Shown in pieces: positions 16,197-24,427 of a stretch of DNA of 64,000 nucleotides. A program made the position numbers and the translations under genes. Under the pieces are notes generated by a model. That model did no database searches. It saw only the letters and a program-made list of their open reading frames with translations, and was not told the DNA's origin. This DNA comes from Bacteroidia bacterium (GTDB lineage: Bacteria; Bacteroidota; Bacteroidia; Bacteroidales; Azobacteroidaceae). Position 1 is the first letter of the stretch. Each line of letters starts with the position of its first letter. Where the stretch lies: NCBI GenBank assembly GCA_025999935.1, contig BNXY01000004.1, positions 1 to 64,000 of the forward strand, written 5' to 3'.

Positions 16197-19115
16197 ATGC
16201 AAAAGATTAAATCGCTTCGCGTTATTTTCCGAGAACTTGCCGGAGAAAATTTATTGGCCGAAACCGCCGAAAAACAAGCCATTCACTTGGTTTTCAACGA
16301 AATGCAACGGAAAGAATTGAACGAACTCTTCCCTATCCTGCATCCCGGCAATGTGCTGAATCTGCTAAACGCTGTTGAAACGGCAGCAAACATTTTTACG
16401 GCGGAATTTATCGTATTCGAGCCGGATTATCTGATTGACATCAGTTCGTTGGCGGAATGTTTTCGCCCTTACGGCAATCATTTTCTGAATTATTTCTTGT
16501 CGCGACTGCAAGCCAGAGAAACCACGTCGTCTATTTTATTGGGTAATACCGCCAATTTTTTCATTGATGCATTTGTCAACGAAGACGAAGATCATCCGGT
16601 GGATTATTTTTCTACCCTAAAAAAAGTATTCCGGGCATCAGCCTTTGAATTTACCGCTTGCGAAGATTTGAGGATACCGAAGAAGGAAAGCGAATTTTTT
16701 GCCAATTGTCAAAAACATTTTATTAACATTCGCCATGCCGTGAAGCAATTTTTCCCGAAAGCGGGCATTGACCGGGAAAAAGTGGTGCTTGAACCCTCCT
16801 TTATTTCCAACACATTGGGCTTGCAGGGACGTTTGGATGTAATGTTGTGCGATTATTCCGCCTTCATCGAATTGAAATCCGGCAAAGCCATGGAAGATTT
16901 CCGCACCGGCGGCGAATTTATCCGTTCGGCCGAAAACCATTATATACAGATGATTCTTTACCTTGCCGTCCTCGAATTTAACTTGGACTTGCAAGCCGAC
17001 AATGTCCGTTCGTATCTTTTGTATTCCAAATATCCCGTTCTCAGCAAGGAAAGCCATTCGCGGAAACAATTGCAGGAAGCGCTGAAGTTGCGGAATCAAA
17101 TTGTGGCCAAAGAATACGAATTACAGAAAGCCAACGATTCGGACATTACCTGCGAATTGCTGAGTCAAATCAATTCCCGTAAACTGAACACAAAACGACT
17201 TTCCGGAAATTTTTTTGAAAATTATCTGGCGCCGTCCATTGACCGTTTTCACATTGGTTTTTCCTGTCTGAAAGAATATGAAAAAGCTTATTTTCTGCGA
17301 CTTTACTCTTTTGTAGCCAAAGAATTATGGCTTTCCAAAGCCGGGGAACGGGAATATGAAGGAGTAAAAAAGGCTTCGGTCTTGTGGAACGCGCCTTTTG
17401 AGGACAAACTGATTGCCGGAGAACTGCTGTATGATTTGAAAATTACCGAAAACGAGGCTGCCTCGGAAACCCACACCATCAGTTTAGAAATTCCAACCTA
17501 CAAAGATTTGTACTTGCCCAATTTCCGTCCGGGCGATGCAGTTGTCCTTTACGAACGCAACTCGGCTTCCGACACGGTCAATAACCGGCAGGTTTTCAAG
17601 GGTGCAATAGAATTATTGGAAGGTAAATTGCTGAAAATCAGGCTGCGTTACCGGCAAAAAAATCCGTTCGTCTGGAACCCGGATGCAGGATATGCCATCG
17701 AACACGATTATATGGATACTACCTTTTCGGGCATGTTCCGCGCCTTGGCTTGTTTTATTGAGGCGAATCAGGACAGAAAAGATTTGCTATTACCCCTAAA
17801 TCCCCTAAAGGGGACTTTGCTCCAACCTGCGCCAAGCAATGAGGCAACTGAGGCAAAGTCCCCTTTAGGGGATTTAGGGGCGTTCCTTTTAATCGGCCCT
17901 CCGGGAACCGGAAAAACTTCCATCGCCCTCAAAAAAATGGTGGAAACCGAAATCCGGAAAAACAAATCCAACATACTCCTCCTCGCCTACACAAACCGTG
18001 CGGTGGATGAAATTTGTAAAGCGCTGAAAGACATCAGCCAGTCCCTGCCTTTTATCCGGATTGGCAGCGAATTGAACTGTGCACCCGAATTTCGGGAACA
18101 TTTATTAGAGAATTACTTGGAAAACTGCAACAATCGGACAGAGGTTGCCGGAATAATCGGTCACTGCCGGATTTTTGCCGGAACCGTCGCTTCCGTCTGG
18201 AACAAAGCGGAAATTTTCCAACTCAAACATTTTGACTTAGCCATTATCGACGAAGCCACCCAATTATTAGAGCCGCATCTGTTGGGAATCTTCTGTGCCA
18301 AAAACGATTCCGGCCAAAATGCCGTCGAACGGTTTGTGTTGATCGGCGACCACAAACAACTCCCGGCGGTCGTTCTGCAAAGCAAAGAAGAAAGCCGGGT
18401 GGACGAACTGATTCTGAACAAAATCGGGCTGACCGATTTAAGTAATTCGCTGTTTGAACGTCTGTACCGCAAATACAATGCAGAAGGCCGTACTTCCGCT
18501 TTCGACATTCTGTATAAACAAGGCCGGATGCACCCGGATATTTCGGCTTTCCCTTCCGAACATTTCTACGAAGGCGGTTTGGAATGTGTGGGATTGCCTC
18601 ATCAAATGGAAAATGCGCCTCACAACCGCCTGCATTTTTATCCGGTAACCCCTTCCGGAGAAGATTTTTCCGATAAGACCAACTGTCGGGAAGCTGCGAA
18701 AGTAGTGGAAATTTGCAGGGAACTGTACCAAGAATGTCAGGAAAAGGAAAGTAATTTTAAACCGGAAAGTATCGGGATTATTACCCCGTATAGAAATCAA
18801 ATCGCCCTTATCCGCAAACAATTACAGGAAACGGGCATTGACGGCTTTTCCGAAATCACGGTCGATACGGTCGAACGGTTTCAAGGTAGCCAACGCGACA
18901 TCATTATCTATTCTTTCTGTGTCAAAACGGAACGGCAATTGGAAGCTCTCCCCAACCGGTTGGAAGAAAACGGAAAACTTATCGACCGGAAACTCAATGT
19001 GGCGCTCACCAGAGCAAGAAAACAACTGTACATCGTCGGAAACGAAAAACTGCTAAACAAGAATCCTGTTTATAAAAAACTGTTGGAGTATATAAAAGCA
19101 AAGCAGGTTAAATGA
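16197..19115 (+). CDS. Dna2/Cas4-like nuclease and superfamily 1 helicase
   Basis: A 972-residue two-part enzyme. The N-terminal half has a PD-(D/E)XK nuclease motif (RLDVML with Asp near 214, then IELKSGK with Glu225 and Lys227), as in Dna2/Cas4/RecB-type nucleases. The C-terminal half is an SF1B UPF1/Dna2-like helicase: Walker A GPPGTGKTS from about residue 567, DEATQL motif II, GDHKQLP motif III, ITPYRNQ, VDTVERFQGSQ motif V and NVALTRARKQ motif VI. Residues about 533-561 are encoded by an inserted palindromic repeat immediately before Walker A. It has its own promoter, and no defence genes are adjacent. Role is probably DNA end processing or replication repair. Confidence 0.88.
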   Translation: MQKIKSLRVIFRELAGENLLAETAEKQAIHLVFNEMQRKELNELFPILHPGNVLNLLNAVETAANIFTAEFIVFEPDYLIDISSLAECFRPYGNHFLNYFLSRLQARETTSSILLGNTANFFIDAFVNEDEDHPVDYFSTLKKVFRASAFEFTACEDLRIPKKESEFFANCQKHFINIRHAVKQFFPKAGIDREKVVLEPSFISNTLGLQGRLDVMLCDYSAFIELKSGKAMEDFRTGGEFIRSAENHYIQMILYLAVLEFNLDLQADNVRSYLLYSKYPVLSKESHSRKQLQEALKLRNQIVAKEYELQKANDSDITCELLSQINSRKLNTKRLSGNFFENYLAPSIDRFHIGFSCLKEYEKAYFLRLYSFVAKELWLSKAGEREYEGVKKASVLWNAPFEDKLIAGELLYDLKITENEAASETHTISLEIPTYKDLYLPNFRPGDAVVLYERNSASDTVNNRQVFKGAIELLEGKLLKIRLRYRQKNPFVWNPDAGYAIEHDYMDTTFSGMFRALACFIEANQDRKDLLLPLNPLKGTLLQPAPSNEATEAKSPLGDLGAFLLIGPPGTGKTSIALKKMVETEIRKNKSNILLLAYTNRAVDEICKALKDISQSLPFIRIGSELNCAPEFREHLLENYLENCNNRTEVAGIIGHCRIFAGTVASVWNKAEIFQLKHFDLAIIDEATQLLEPHLLGIFCAKNDSGQNAVERFVLIGDHKQLPAVVLQSKEESRVDELILNKIGLTDLSNSLFERLYRKYNAEGRTSAFDILYKQGRMHPDISAFPSEHFYEGGLECVGLPHQMENAPHNRLHFYPVTPSGEDFSDKTNCREAAKVVEICRELYQECQEKESNFKPESIGIITPYRNQIALIRKQLQETGIDGFSEITVDTVERFQGSQRDIIIYSFCVKTERQLEALPNRLEENGKLIDRKLNVALTRARKQLYIVGNEKLLNKNPVYKKLLEYIKAKQVK
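17793..17880. repeat. Palindromic repeat inserted in frame within the helicase gene
   Basis: Two perfect inverted 28-bp arms (17793-17820 and 17853-17880) flank a 32-base centre. The left arm begins CCCCTAAATCCCCTAAAGGG. The whole unit is open in the helicase frame and encodes the Pro/Leu-rich PLNPLKGTLLQPAPS followed by NEATEAKSPLGDLG. Related copies are at 16036-16110 and 42099-42186. Confidence 0.9.
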
Positions 19116-19181
19116 TAATTTACCTGCACGGATGATATTAGTTATAGCTGATGCGTAGCGCCAAAACGTTTCATGTTCGAT

Positions 19182-20042
19182 TTAAATTCGGGCGAGTGAA
19201 ACTTCGTCTTCCTCCTTCTCATCTGCTTTTACAAAGAAGATACTTAGCTCGTACAAAGCATAAAGCGGAACAAAAACCAGCGACAGCGTGAATGGATCGC
19301 CTGATGGTGTAATAACCGCAGCGGTAATCAGCAATATTAATATGGCATGGCGACGGAATTTTTTGAAGAAGGATTTTTTCAGGATGCCAAATTGCGACAA
19401 CAGCCACGAAATCAATGGCATTTCAAAAATAAGTCCCATAATCAAAATCAATGTTATGAAATTATCCATGTATGAAGCAAGCGAAAGCTGATTGTGAATT
19501 ACATCACTCAACGAATACTGGTACAAAAATCTCAATGTCATGGGAAATATTAGGTAATACCCTACCAAACATCCGATAAAGAACATGATAGAACCAAAAA
19601 GAAAGACCCACCGGATATTCTTTTTTTCATGTTCATACAGCGCCGGACTGACAAAACGCCAAAGTTCAAATAAAATATACGGACAAATCAGTATAAGCGC
19701 TATCCAGCCGGAAGTGCTCAGGTGCCGGAAAAACTGTGCAGTCAATTCTAAATTAGTCATTTCGACCGAGAAATTCTCATCACAAAAATTAGGGAGAAGG
19801 GAAAATGACTGACTTAACTTGCATAAATATTGATACAGAAAAAAATCAGGTTTTGCAGGGGCCAGAATGATGTTGTCAAAAATATAAAACATAAAAGAAA
19901 AGGCGGCAATAGCAAAAACCACCAATGCAATAATAACCCTGAACAACATCCAACGAAGTTCTTCAAGGTGATCCCAGAAAGACATTTCCGGAGCGCTCAT
20001 TCTTTGATATTTCTGAAAGAAATTATTAAAAAACGGGATCAA
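19182..20042 (-). CDS. tatC: Sec-independent protein translocase TatC
   Basis: Core receptor of the twin-arginine translocon in the inner membrane, recognising RR signal peptides of folded proteins. The 286 residues contain six hydrophobic helices. The family's N-terminal [12 protein letters not shown] is present at about 19-30 with the conserved Glu cluster, and the later [15 protein letters not shown] and [20 protein letters not shown] segments match TatC. It extends about 20 residues beyond the usual N-terminus ([19 protein letters not shown]). The first codon overlaps the tatA stop by 4 bases, so the two are translationally coupled. Confidence 0.95.
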   Translation of the reverse strand: MIPFFNNFFQKYQRMSAPEMSFWDHLEELRWMLFRVIIALVVFAIAAFSFMFYIFDNIILAPAKPDFFLYQYLCKLSQSFSLLPNFCDENFSVEMTNLELTAQFFRHLSTSGWIALILICPYILFELWRFVSPALYEHEKKNIRWVFLFGSIMFFIGCLVGYYLIFPMTLRFLYQYSLSDVIHNQLSLASYMDNFITLILIMGLIFEMPLISWLLSQFGILKKSFFKKFRRHAILILLITAAVITPSGDPFTLSLVFVPLYALYELSIFFVKADEKEEDEVSLARI

Positions 20043-20239
20043 TTATCCGATTTAATATCGTCTTCAATTTCCTTCATTCCGTCTTTAAATCCTTTAATTC
20101 CCTTGCCAACGCCTTTCATCAACTCCGGAATTTTCTTACCACCAAAAAGCAGCAAAGCAATGACTAAAATAATAATCCATTCCGATCCGGAAGGCAAACC
20201 AAACAACAAAGTAAATAACAGATTATGCATAATATTCAT
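20039..20239 (-). CDS. tatA: Twin-arginine translocase TatA/TatE subunit
   Basis: A 66-residue pore-forming Tat subunit with a single membrane helix (about 18-33, [15 protein letters not shown]), the hinge FGGKKIPEL, an amphipathic helix ([17 protein letters not shown]) and an acidic tail. Phe-Gly at the hinge is the TatA/E hallmark. First gene of a tatAC pair, with a -7 box at 20290-20297. No separate TatB is seen, which is usual in Bacteroidetes. Confidence 0.93.
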   Translation of the reverse strand: MNIMHNLLFTLLFGLPSGSEWIIILVIALLLFGGKKIPELMKGVGKGIKGFKDGMKEIEDDIKSDN

Positions 20240-20289
20240 ATTTTTTGTTAATAATCAATTTTTCTCCATCCATTCAAAGATTGAGCCGA

Positions 20290-20297
20290 CAAATGTA
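20290..20297 (-). promoter_or_regulatory. -7 box for tatAC
   Basis: Minus-strand TACATTTG, 50 bases before the tatA start. No clear -33 box. Confidence 0.5.
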
Positions 20298-20352
20298 AGA
20301 AATATTATTGGAAAAATACGCGAATAAGCGTTAAATATTCATATTCTTTTAC

Positions 20353-20360
20353 TAATTTTG
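20353..20360 (+). promoter_or_regulatory. -7 box for the thioredoxin-family gene
   Basis: TAATTTTG, 44 bases before the start at 20405. -33 element not recognisable. Confidence 0.5.
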
Positions 20361-20404
20361 TAGTTTCAATACATTTAATTCCAAGTAAAATTATATCTGT
20401 TTGT

Positions 20405-21838
20405 ATGAAATGCTGTTATTTTTTATTCGCCTTGCTTGTTTTTACTTCTGCCTTTTCTGCCAATGATAATGACAAAGACAATGTGCGCATAGAAGTATCG
20501 GCGCCCCAATTGCCGGAACGGGAAATTTTTCTTTGCGCTTATTTCAACGGTTCGGTTTACAAACAGGATTCCGTTGTATTATCCGCTCAAGGAGAAGGCA
20601 TTTTACATAAAAATGAACATTATCCTGAAGGACAATATCTTATTCAATTACGGGAAGATTTGCATGTCGATTTTTTATTGGCCGACGACCAGACATTCTC
20701 TTTATCCATCGACACGAGCGATTTAATTCTTCAAACGAAAATTACCGGAGCGAAGCAAACGGAAGCATTGCTTGCTTATATGCAATTCTTAAACGGCGAA
20801 CAGAAAAAGCGGCAAAAAATTGTCGGAGATTTTCAAGCATTGCCTGAAAAACAGCGGAATTTGGATGCTGCCAAAGCTCAATTGGCGGTCTTAAATGAAA
20901 ATGTGGATAAATATCAAACCGATTTGCACAGCCGCTTCAAAGGAGAATGGGTAAGTTTATTTCTCCGCAGCGTAGATCCCGTAACCACAGGCCCTTATCC
21001 TTCGCCCAAAACACCGGAAGAATATGACGAAGAATTTTACTACCAGAAATATCATTATTTCGACAACGTCAACCTGCAAGACTCGCGATTCTGGCGCACC
21101 AATTATTTTCCGCAGAGGATAATTACCTACATGGAAAAACAGATTGAGCAAGACCCTGATACGCTCGCCAATGCAGCCTCCCGATTGGTTGCGAAAACTT
21201 TGGGCGACAGTCTTTGCTTCTACCTGATGGCTGAAAAACTGTTCAGATACTCGACCGGCAGCAATATCATGGGTATGGAAAATATCTGGATGAAATTGTT
21301 GGAGGATTACTATCACAAAGGACTCATTCAATGGAGCGATTCGGCTGTCAGAGAAGATATTGAATTTGAATACCTCAAAGCGCGTTACAATCGGATCGGC
21401 ATGATTGCACACGACTTGGAATTATTGAATGCAGACGGAAAAACGTTTCATCTTTACGATTTAGGCAAAAAATACACCCTACTCTATTTTTTTGAACCGG
21501 ATTGCGGGCGTTGTGTCAAAACCACGCCGGAAATTTACGAAAAAATATACAAAAAATATACCGGAAAAGGCTTGGATGTCGTGGCCGTTTATATTTACAA
21601 TAATAAAGCGCAATGGTTGGATTTTATCAAAAACAATCATTTGGAAGGCGAAAATTGGCATAACCTATGGGATCCGGAACACCGGTCAACCTATTACCGG
21701 TACTACGATACATCCTCTACGCCGGGTATTTATGTATTGGATGAAAATAAAAAAATCATAGCGAAAAAAATAGATGTAGAAACATTGGACAAGATTTTCA
21801 ACCGGCTTTTGATTGAAAAAAAGGATGAAGTATGGTAA
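20405..21838 (+). CDS. Exported thioredoxin-like protein (DUF4369/DUF5106 type)
   Basis: A 477-residue periplasmic thiol-disulfide protein. Signal peptide at 1-19 (LLVFTSAFSA), then a beta-rich N-terminal domain of the DUF4369 kind with VRIEVSAPQLPEREIFLCAY. The helical middle region (about 130-335) is typical of DUF5106, and the C-terminal thioredoxin fold has the redox pair Cys367-Gly-Arg-Cys370 and a cis-Pro loop (STPGIYVLDE). Such proteins are abundant in Bacteroidetes and resemble TlpA/ResA reductants. The partner protein is unknown. Its promoter diverges from tatA. Confidence 0.85.
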   Translation: MKCCYFLFALLVFTSAFSANDNDKDNVRIEVSAPQLPEREIFLCAYFNGSVYKQDSVVLSAQGEGILHKNEHYPEGQYLIQLREDLHVDFLLADDQTFSLSIDTSDLILQTKITGAKQTEALLAYMQFLNGEQKKRQKIVGDFQALPEKQRNLDAAKAQLAVLNENVDKYQTDLHSRFKGEWVSLFLRSVDPVTTGPYPSPKTPEEYDEEFYYQKYHYFDNVNLQDSRFWRTNYFPQRIITYMEKQIEQDPDTLANAASRLVAKTLGDSLCFYLMAEKLFRYSTGSNIMGMENIWMKLLEDYYHKGLIQWSDSAVREDIEFEYLKARYNRIGMIAHDLELLNADGKTFHLYDLGKKYTLLYFFEPDCGRCVKTTPEIYEKIYKKYTGKGLDVVAVYIYNNKAQWLDFIKNNHLEGENWHNLWDPEHRSTYYRYYDTSSTPGIYVLDENKKIIAKKIDVETLDKIFNRLLIEKKDEVW

Positions 21839-22261
21839 AAAAACAACCGTTGCATTAAAATCTTTATATTTTAATACATTTTCCATAACCTTTTTATTTT
21901 TATTTATCTATGATTAAAGGTTTTGTTTAGCTACAAATGATCATTGACGTCAAGCACAATACAAGTCAGGGGCATCGAGTTGAGGAAACGGTTGTAGTCT
22001 GCCGTCCATCTTTTCGTATCCGCTCTCAATTCCGGAGAATCATTTGCGTTGCGCAGAACGGAAGCGCTTGGATAAATGTACCGTCTTCCGAGAGCGAAGC
22101 CTTGATTTGCTCAAAGTCAGTTTATTGCCGGATTGCTGTTGGTCATGCCGGAGCTTATCCATGTCCGTTAAGAGATACGACTGCACGCCCCGTTGCATCT
22201 AAACCCAGCGAAAGTTTATCCATACCTGATCCGTAAGTAAAGAGAGTTTCTGTTTGTTATG

Positions 22262-22279
22262 ATTCATTGTACAATGAAT
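22262..22279. repeat. Perfect 18-bp palindrome
   Basis: ATTCATTGT followed directly by its inverse complement ACAATGAAT. It overlaps the first unit of the tandem repeat at 22267-22333. Confidence 0.6.
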
Positions 22280-22333
22280 ATATGTTTAGTTCTACAATGA
22301 ATGTATATTTAGTTGTACAATGAATGTATTTAG
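22267..22333 (+). repeat. Three tandem copies of a 23-bp unit
   Basis: Units at 22267-22289, 22290-22312 and 22313-22333, each of the form TT(G/C)TACAATGAAT followed by an AT-rich run and TTTAG. The last copy is 21 bp. The third copy contains the ATG of a 26-codon ORF. Confidence 0.75.
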
Positions 22334-22587
22334 AGAACAAGGAAGTAATCCCTTCGGCAACAAGGGTAAATTGCTTAGAGAATTAGTTAGCTTGACTTAA
22401 AGTTGCATTTAACGATAAAGCGAGGCATGAGACAAAGCCTGTCAGAAAGAGAAAGACATAAATTTGTAGCAAGCAAAACCTTATTTTAAACCTTAAATCA
22501 AACAAAACAACCTCAGTAGCAAATAGATAAACCAATCCGCCCTAAAACCTTATTCCCTTATTCCTGCTTTTTTTTCAATTATTTTAT

Positions 22588-22595
22588 TACCTTTG
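22588..22595 (+). promoter_or_regulatory. -7 box for the RidA-family gene
   Basis: TACCTTTG, 66 bases before the start codon. No matching -33 box. Confidence 0.5.
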
Positions 22596-22661
22596 TCGCC
22601 TCAAAGACAAAAATAAATGGGATATTCATGTTGAATATCTTATCAAAAAACAAAATAAAGT

Positions 22662-23129
22662 ATGTATAACGCAGATGAACAATTTGAAAAATTAGGGTTG
22701 ATTTTGCCTCCGGCTCCGAAACCCTTGGGAGTGTACAAACCGTGTTTAATAGACGGAAAGTATTTATATCTGTCCGGACATGTGCCGGTTTTAGAAGACG
22801 GTTCCCAGATTAAAGGCCGTATCGGACGCGATATTGACCAAGAAGCAGGCAAACTGGCTGCCCGTCAAGTAGGACTGACCATGTTGGCTACCATCCAAGC
22901 TAAATTAGGCAGTTTAAACAAGGTAAAAAGAGTAATCAAAGTATTTGGAATGGTAAATTGTACCCCGGAATTTGAAAGCCATCCCTACATCATCAACGGG
23001 TGTAGCGAACTGTTTGCTTCCGTTTGGGGCGATGACAACGGTGTGGCTACCCGAAGCGCCGTCGGCTTCAATTCGCTTCCCGGCAATATTCCGGTGGAAA
23101 TAGAAGGGCTGTTTGAAATAACGGAATAA
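22662..23129 (+). CDS. RidA/YjgF-family protein
   Basis: A 155-residue member of the YjgF/YER057c/UK114 family. Typical members hydrolyse reactive enamine/imine intermediates. The C-terminal half has the conserved ATRSAVGFNSLPGN segment whose Arg (around residue 130) binds the substrate carboxylate, and the end PVEIEGLFEITE fits the family. At 155 residues it belongs to the longer Atu1372-like subgroup with an extra N-terminal region (GLILPPAPKPLGVYKP), for which deaminase activity is not established. Stop and the next ATG overlap as TAATG (23127-23131), pointing to a former downstream partner that is now truncated. Confidence 0.85.
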   Translation: MYNADEQFEKLGLILPPAPKPLGVYKPCLIDGKYLYLSGHVPVLEDGSQIKGRIGRDIDQEAGKLAARQVGLTMLATIQAKLGSLNKVKRVIKVFGMVNCTPEFESHPYIINGCSELFASVWGDDNGVATRSAVGFNSLPGNIPVEIEGLFEITE

Positions 23130-23221
23130 TGTTTACGATACGCAATATCGACCGGATTGATATGCCTGCTTTGGTGGTTTATGAAGTTTTTCCGAATACA
23201 CCACAGTTAGAACGCGGATGA
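23129..23221 (+). pseudogene. 30-codon ORF coupled to the RidA gene, probably a truncated gene start
   Basis: Begins on the ATG overlapping the RidA stop and reads MFTIRNIDRIDMPALVVYEV, then FPNTPQLERG and stop. The last codons lie in a GC-rich 9-bp repeat (ACGCGGATG, ACGCGGATA) that supplies the stop. The N-terminus looks like real coding sequence, suggesting the rest of the gene was replaced or deleted at the repeat. Product not recognised. Confidence 0.4.
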
Positions 23222-23240
23222 CGCGGATAATCGCGGATTT
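23211..23240. repeat. Short tandem repeat of ACGCGGAT units
   Basis: Three 9-bp-spaced units (ACGCGGATG, ACGCGGATA, ATCGCGGAT). It resembles in layout the AACGCAAAT-type repeat at 11712-11819. Confidence 0.6.
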
Positions 23241-23273
23241 TTATGCCTTGCCTCCGAAACCTTTTCTTTTTCT

Positions 23274-23304
23274 TTTGCCAAACAAAAAAAAATCCGTAAC
23301 TTCG
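23274..23304 (+). promoter_or_regulatory. Promoter of serC-pgk
   Basis: TTTG at 23274-23277, a 19-base spacer, TAACTTCG at 23297-23304 (one mismatch to TAnnTTTG). Start codon 46 bases downstream. Confidence 0.65.
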
Positions 23305-23349
23305 CACATTCAAATTAGAACACAATAATAATTAATAATTACAATATTT

Positions 23350-24417
23350 ATGAAAAAGTATAATTTTAATGCAGGTCCTTCCGTGTTGCCGAGAGAAACA
23401 GTAGAAAACACAATCCAAGCGATTGAAGAGTTTGCCGGAACCGGTTTGGGACTGATGGAAATCAGCCATCGCACGAAAGAATTTGAAGCAGTTGTGGATG
23501 AAACAGTTGCTTTATTCAAAGAATTATTGAATATTCCCGAAGGATATTCGGTTTTGTTCCTCGGTGGAGGCGCCAGCCTGCAATTTTGCATGGTTCCTTT
23601 CAACCTGCTGGAAAAGAAAGCCGCTTATCTAAACACGGGAACTTGGGCGAATAAAGCGCTGAAAGAAGCCAAATTATTCGGAGAAGCCGTAGAAGTAGCT
23701 TCCTCCAAAGCGGCCAATTACACGTACATCCCGAAAGATTACGTCATCCCGGCGGACGCGGATTATTTCCACATCACAACCAACAATACCATTTTCGGTA
23801 CGGAAATTCATACCGATATTGATTCGCCTATAACCTTAGTAGCCGATATGTCGTCCGATATTTTCTCCCGTCCGGTAGATGTCGGCAAATACGGCTTGAT
23901 TTACGGCGGCGCACAAAAAAATCTGGCTCCCGCCGGTGTTACTTTCGTGATTGTAAAAGATGAATTATTGGGAAAAGTAAGCCGACCTATCCCGACCATG
24001 TTGGATTACCGCACCCATATCAAAGAAGGTTCGATGTTCAATACGCCTCCGGTAGTGCCCATTTACGCCGCATTGCAGACCTTGAAATGGTTGAAGGCTT
24101 TGGGCGGTGTGGAAGCCATGTACAAATTGAACAAAGAAAAAGCCGATTTACTGTACACGGAAATCGACCGGAATAAATTATTCAAAGGCACCACAGCTGT
24201 AGAAGACCGTTCGCTGATGAATATCTGCTTTGTAATGAACGAAGAATACCAAGATTTGAACGACGAATTTTATAAATTCGCCACAGCCAAAGGCATGGTG
24301 GGAATCAAAGGACACCGTTCGGTAGGCGGATTTCGCGCATCTACCTACAACGCATTGCCGAAAGAAGCGGTAATCGCTTTGGTTGAAGCCATGCAGGAAT
24401 TTGAAAAACAACATTAA
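23350..24417 (+). CDS. serC: Phosphoserine aminotransferase
   Basis: PLP-dependent class V aminotransferase that makes phosphoserine from 3-phosphohydroxypyruvate and glutamate (serine synthesis), and acts in the vitamin B6 route in some bacteria. The protein has 355 residues, the normal length. The N-terminus [16 protein letters not shown] is the SerC signature. Lys190 in GGAQKNLAP is the PLP lysine, and the C-terminal [16 protein letters not shown] phosphate-binding segment is intact. In many Bacteroidales serA follows, but here pgk follows after 10 bases, in one probable operon. Confidence 0.96.
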   Translation: MKKYNFNAGPSVLPRETVENTIQAIEEFAGTGLGLMEISHRTKEFEAVVDETVALFKELLNIPEGYSVLFLGGGASLQFCMVPFNLLEKKAAYLNTGTWANKALKEAKLFGEAVEVASSKAANYTYIPKDYVIPADADYFHITTNNTIFGTEIHTDIDSPITLVADMSSDIFSRPVDVGKYGLIYGGAQKNLAPAGVTFVIVKDELLGKVSRPIPTMLDYRTHIKEGSMFNTPPVVPIYAALQTLKWLKALGGVEAMYKLNKEKADLLYTEIDRNKLFKGTTAVEDRSLMNICFVMNEEYQDLNDEFYKFATAKGMVGIKGHRSVGGFRASTYNALPKEAVIALVEAMQEFEKQH

Positions 24418-24427
24418 TATAAATATT

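Larger units (their letters stand above)
21839..22587. other. Long gene-poor stretch with decayed coding sequence
   Basis: Nearly 750 bases without a convincing gene. On the minus strand, 22120 down to 21938 is open with coding-like character (RADTKRWTADYNRF, then NSMPLTCIVLDVNDHL and a stop), but upstream frames are broken by stops, suggesting a decayed gene end. The 99-codon plus-strand ORF at 21937-22236 is antisense to that and looks spurious. A short plus-strand ORF at 22324 (MNVFREQGSNPFGNKGK, 26 codons) follows the tandem repeat. The remainder shows no structure I can name. Confidence 0.35.

Noticed and set aside
19830..20327. 165-codon plus-strand ORF over tatA and tatC
   Set aside because: Antisense shadow; basic, Asn/Lys-rich composition from reversed membrane-protein codons.
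21937..22236. 99-codon plus-strand ORF in the gene-poor stretch
   Set aside because: No recognisable motif, no promoter, and the opposite strand has the more codon-like run; treated as chance.
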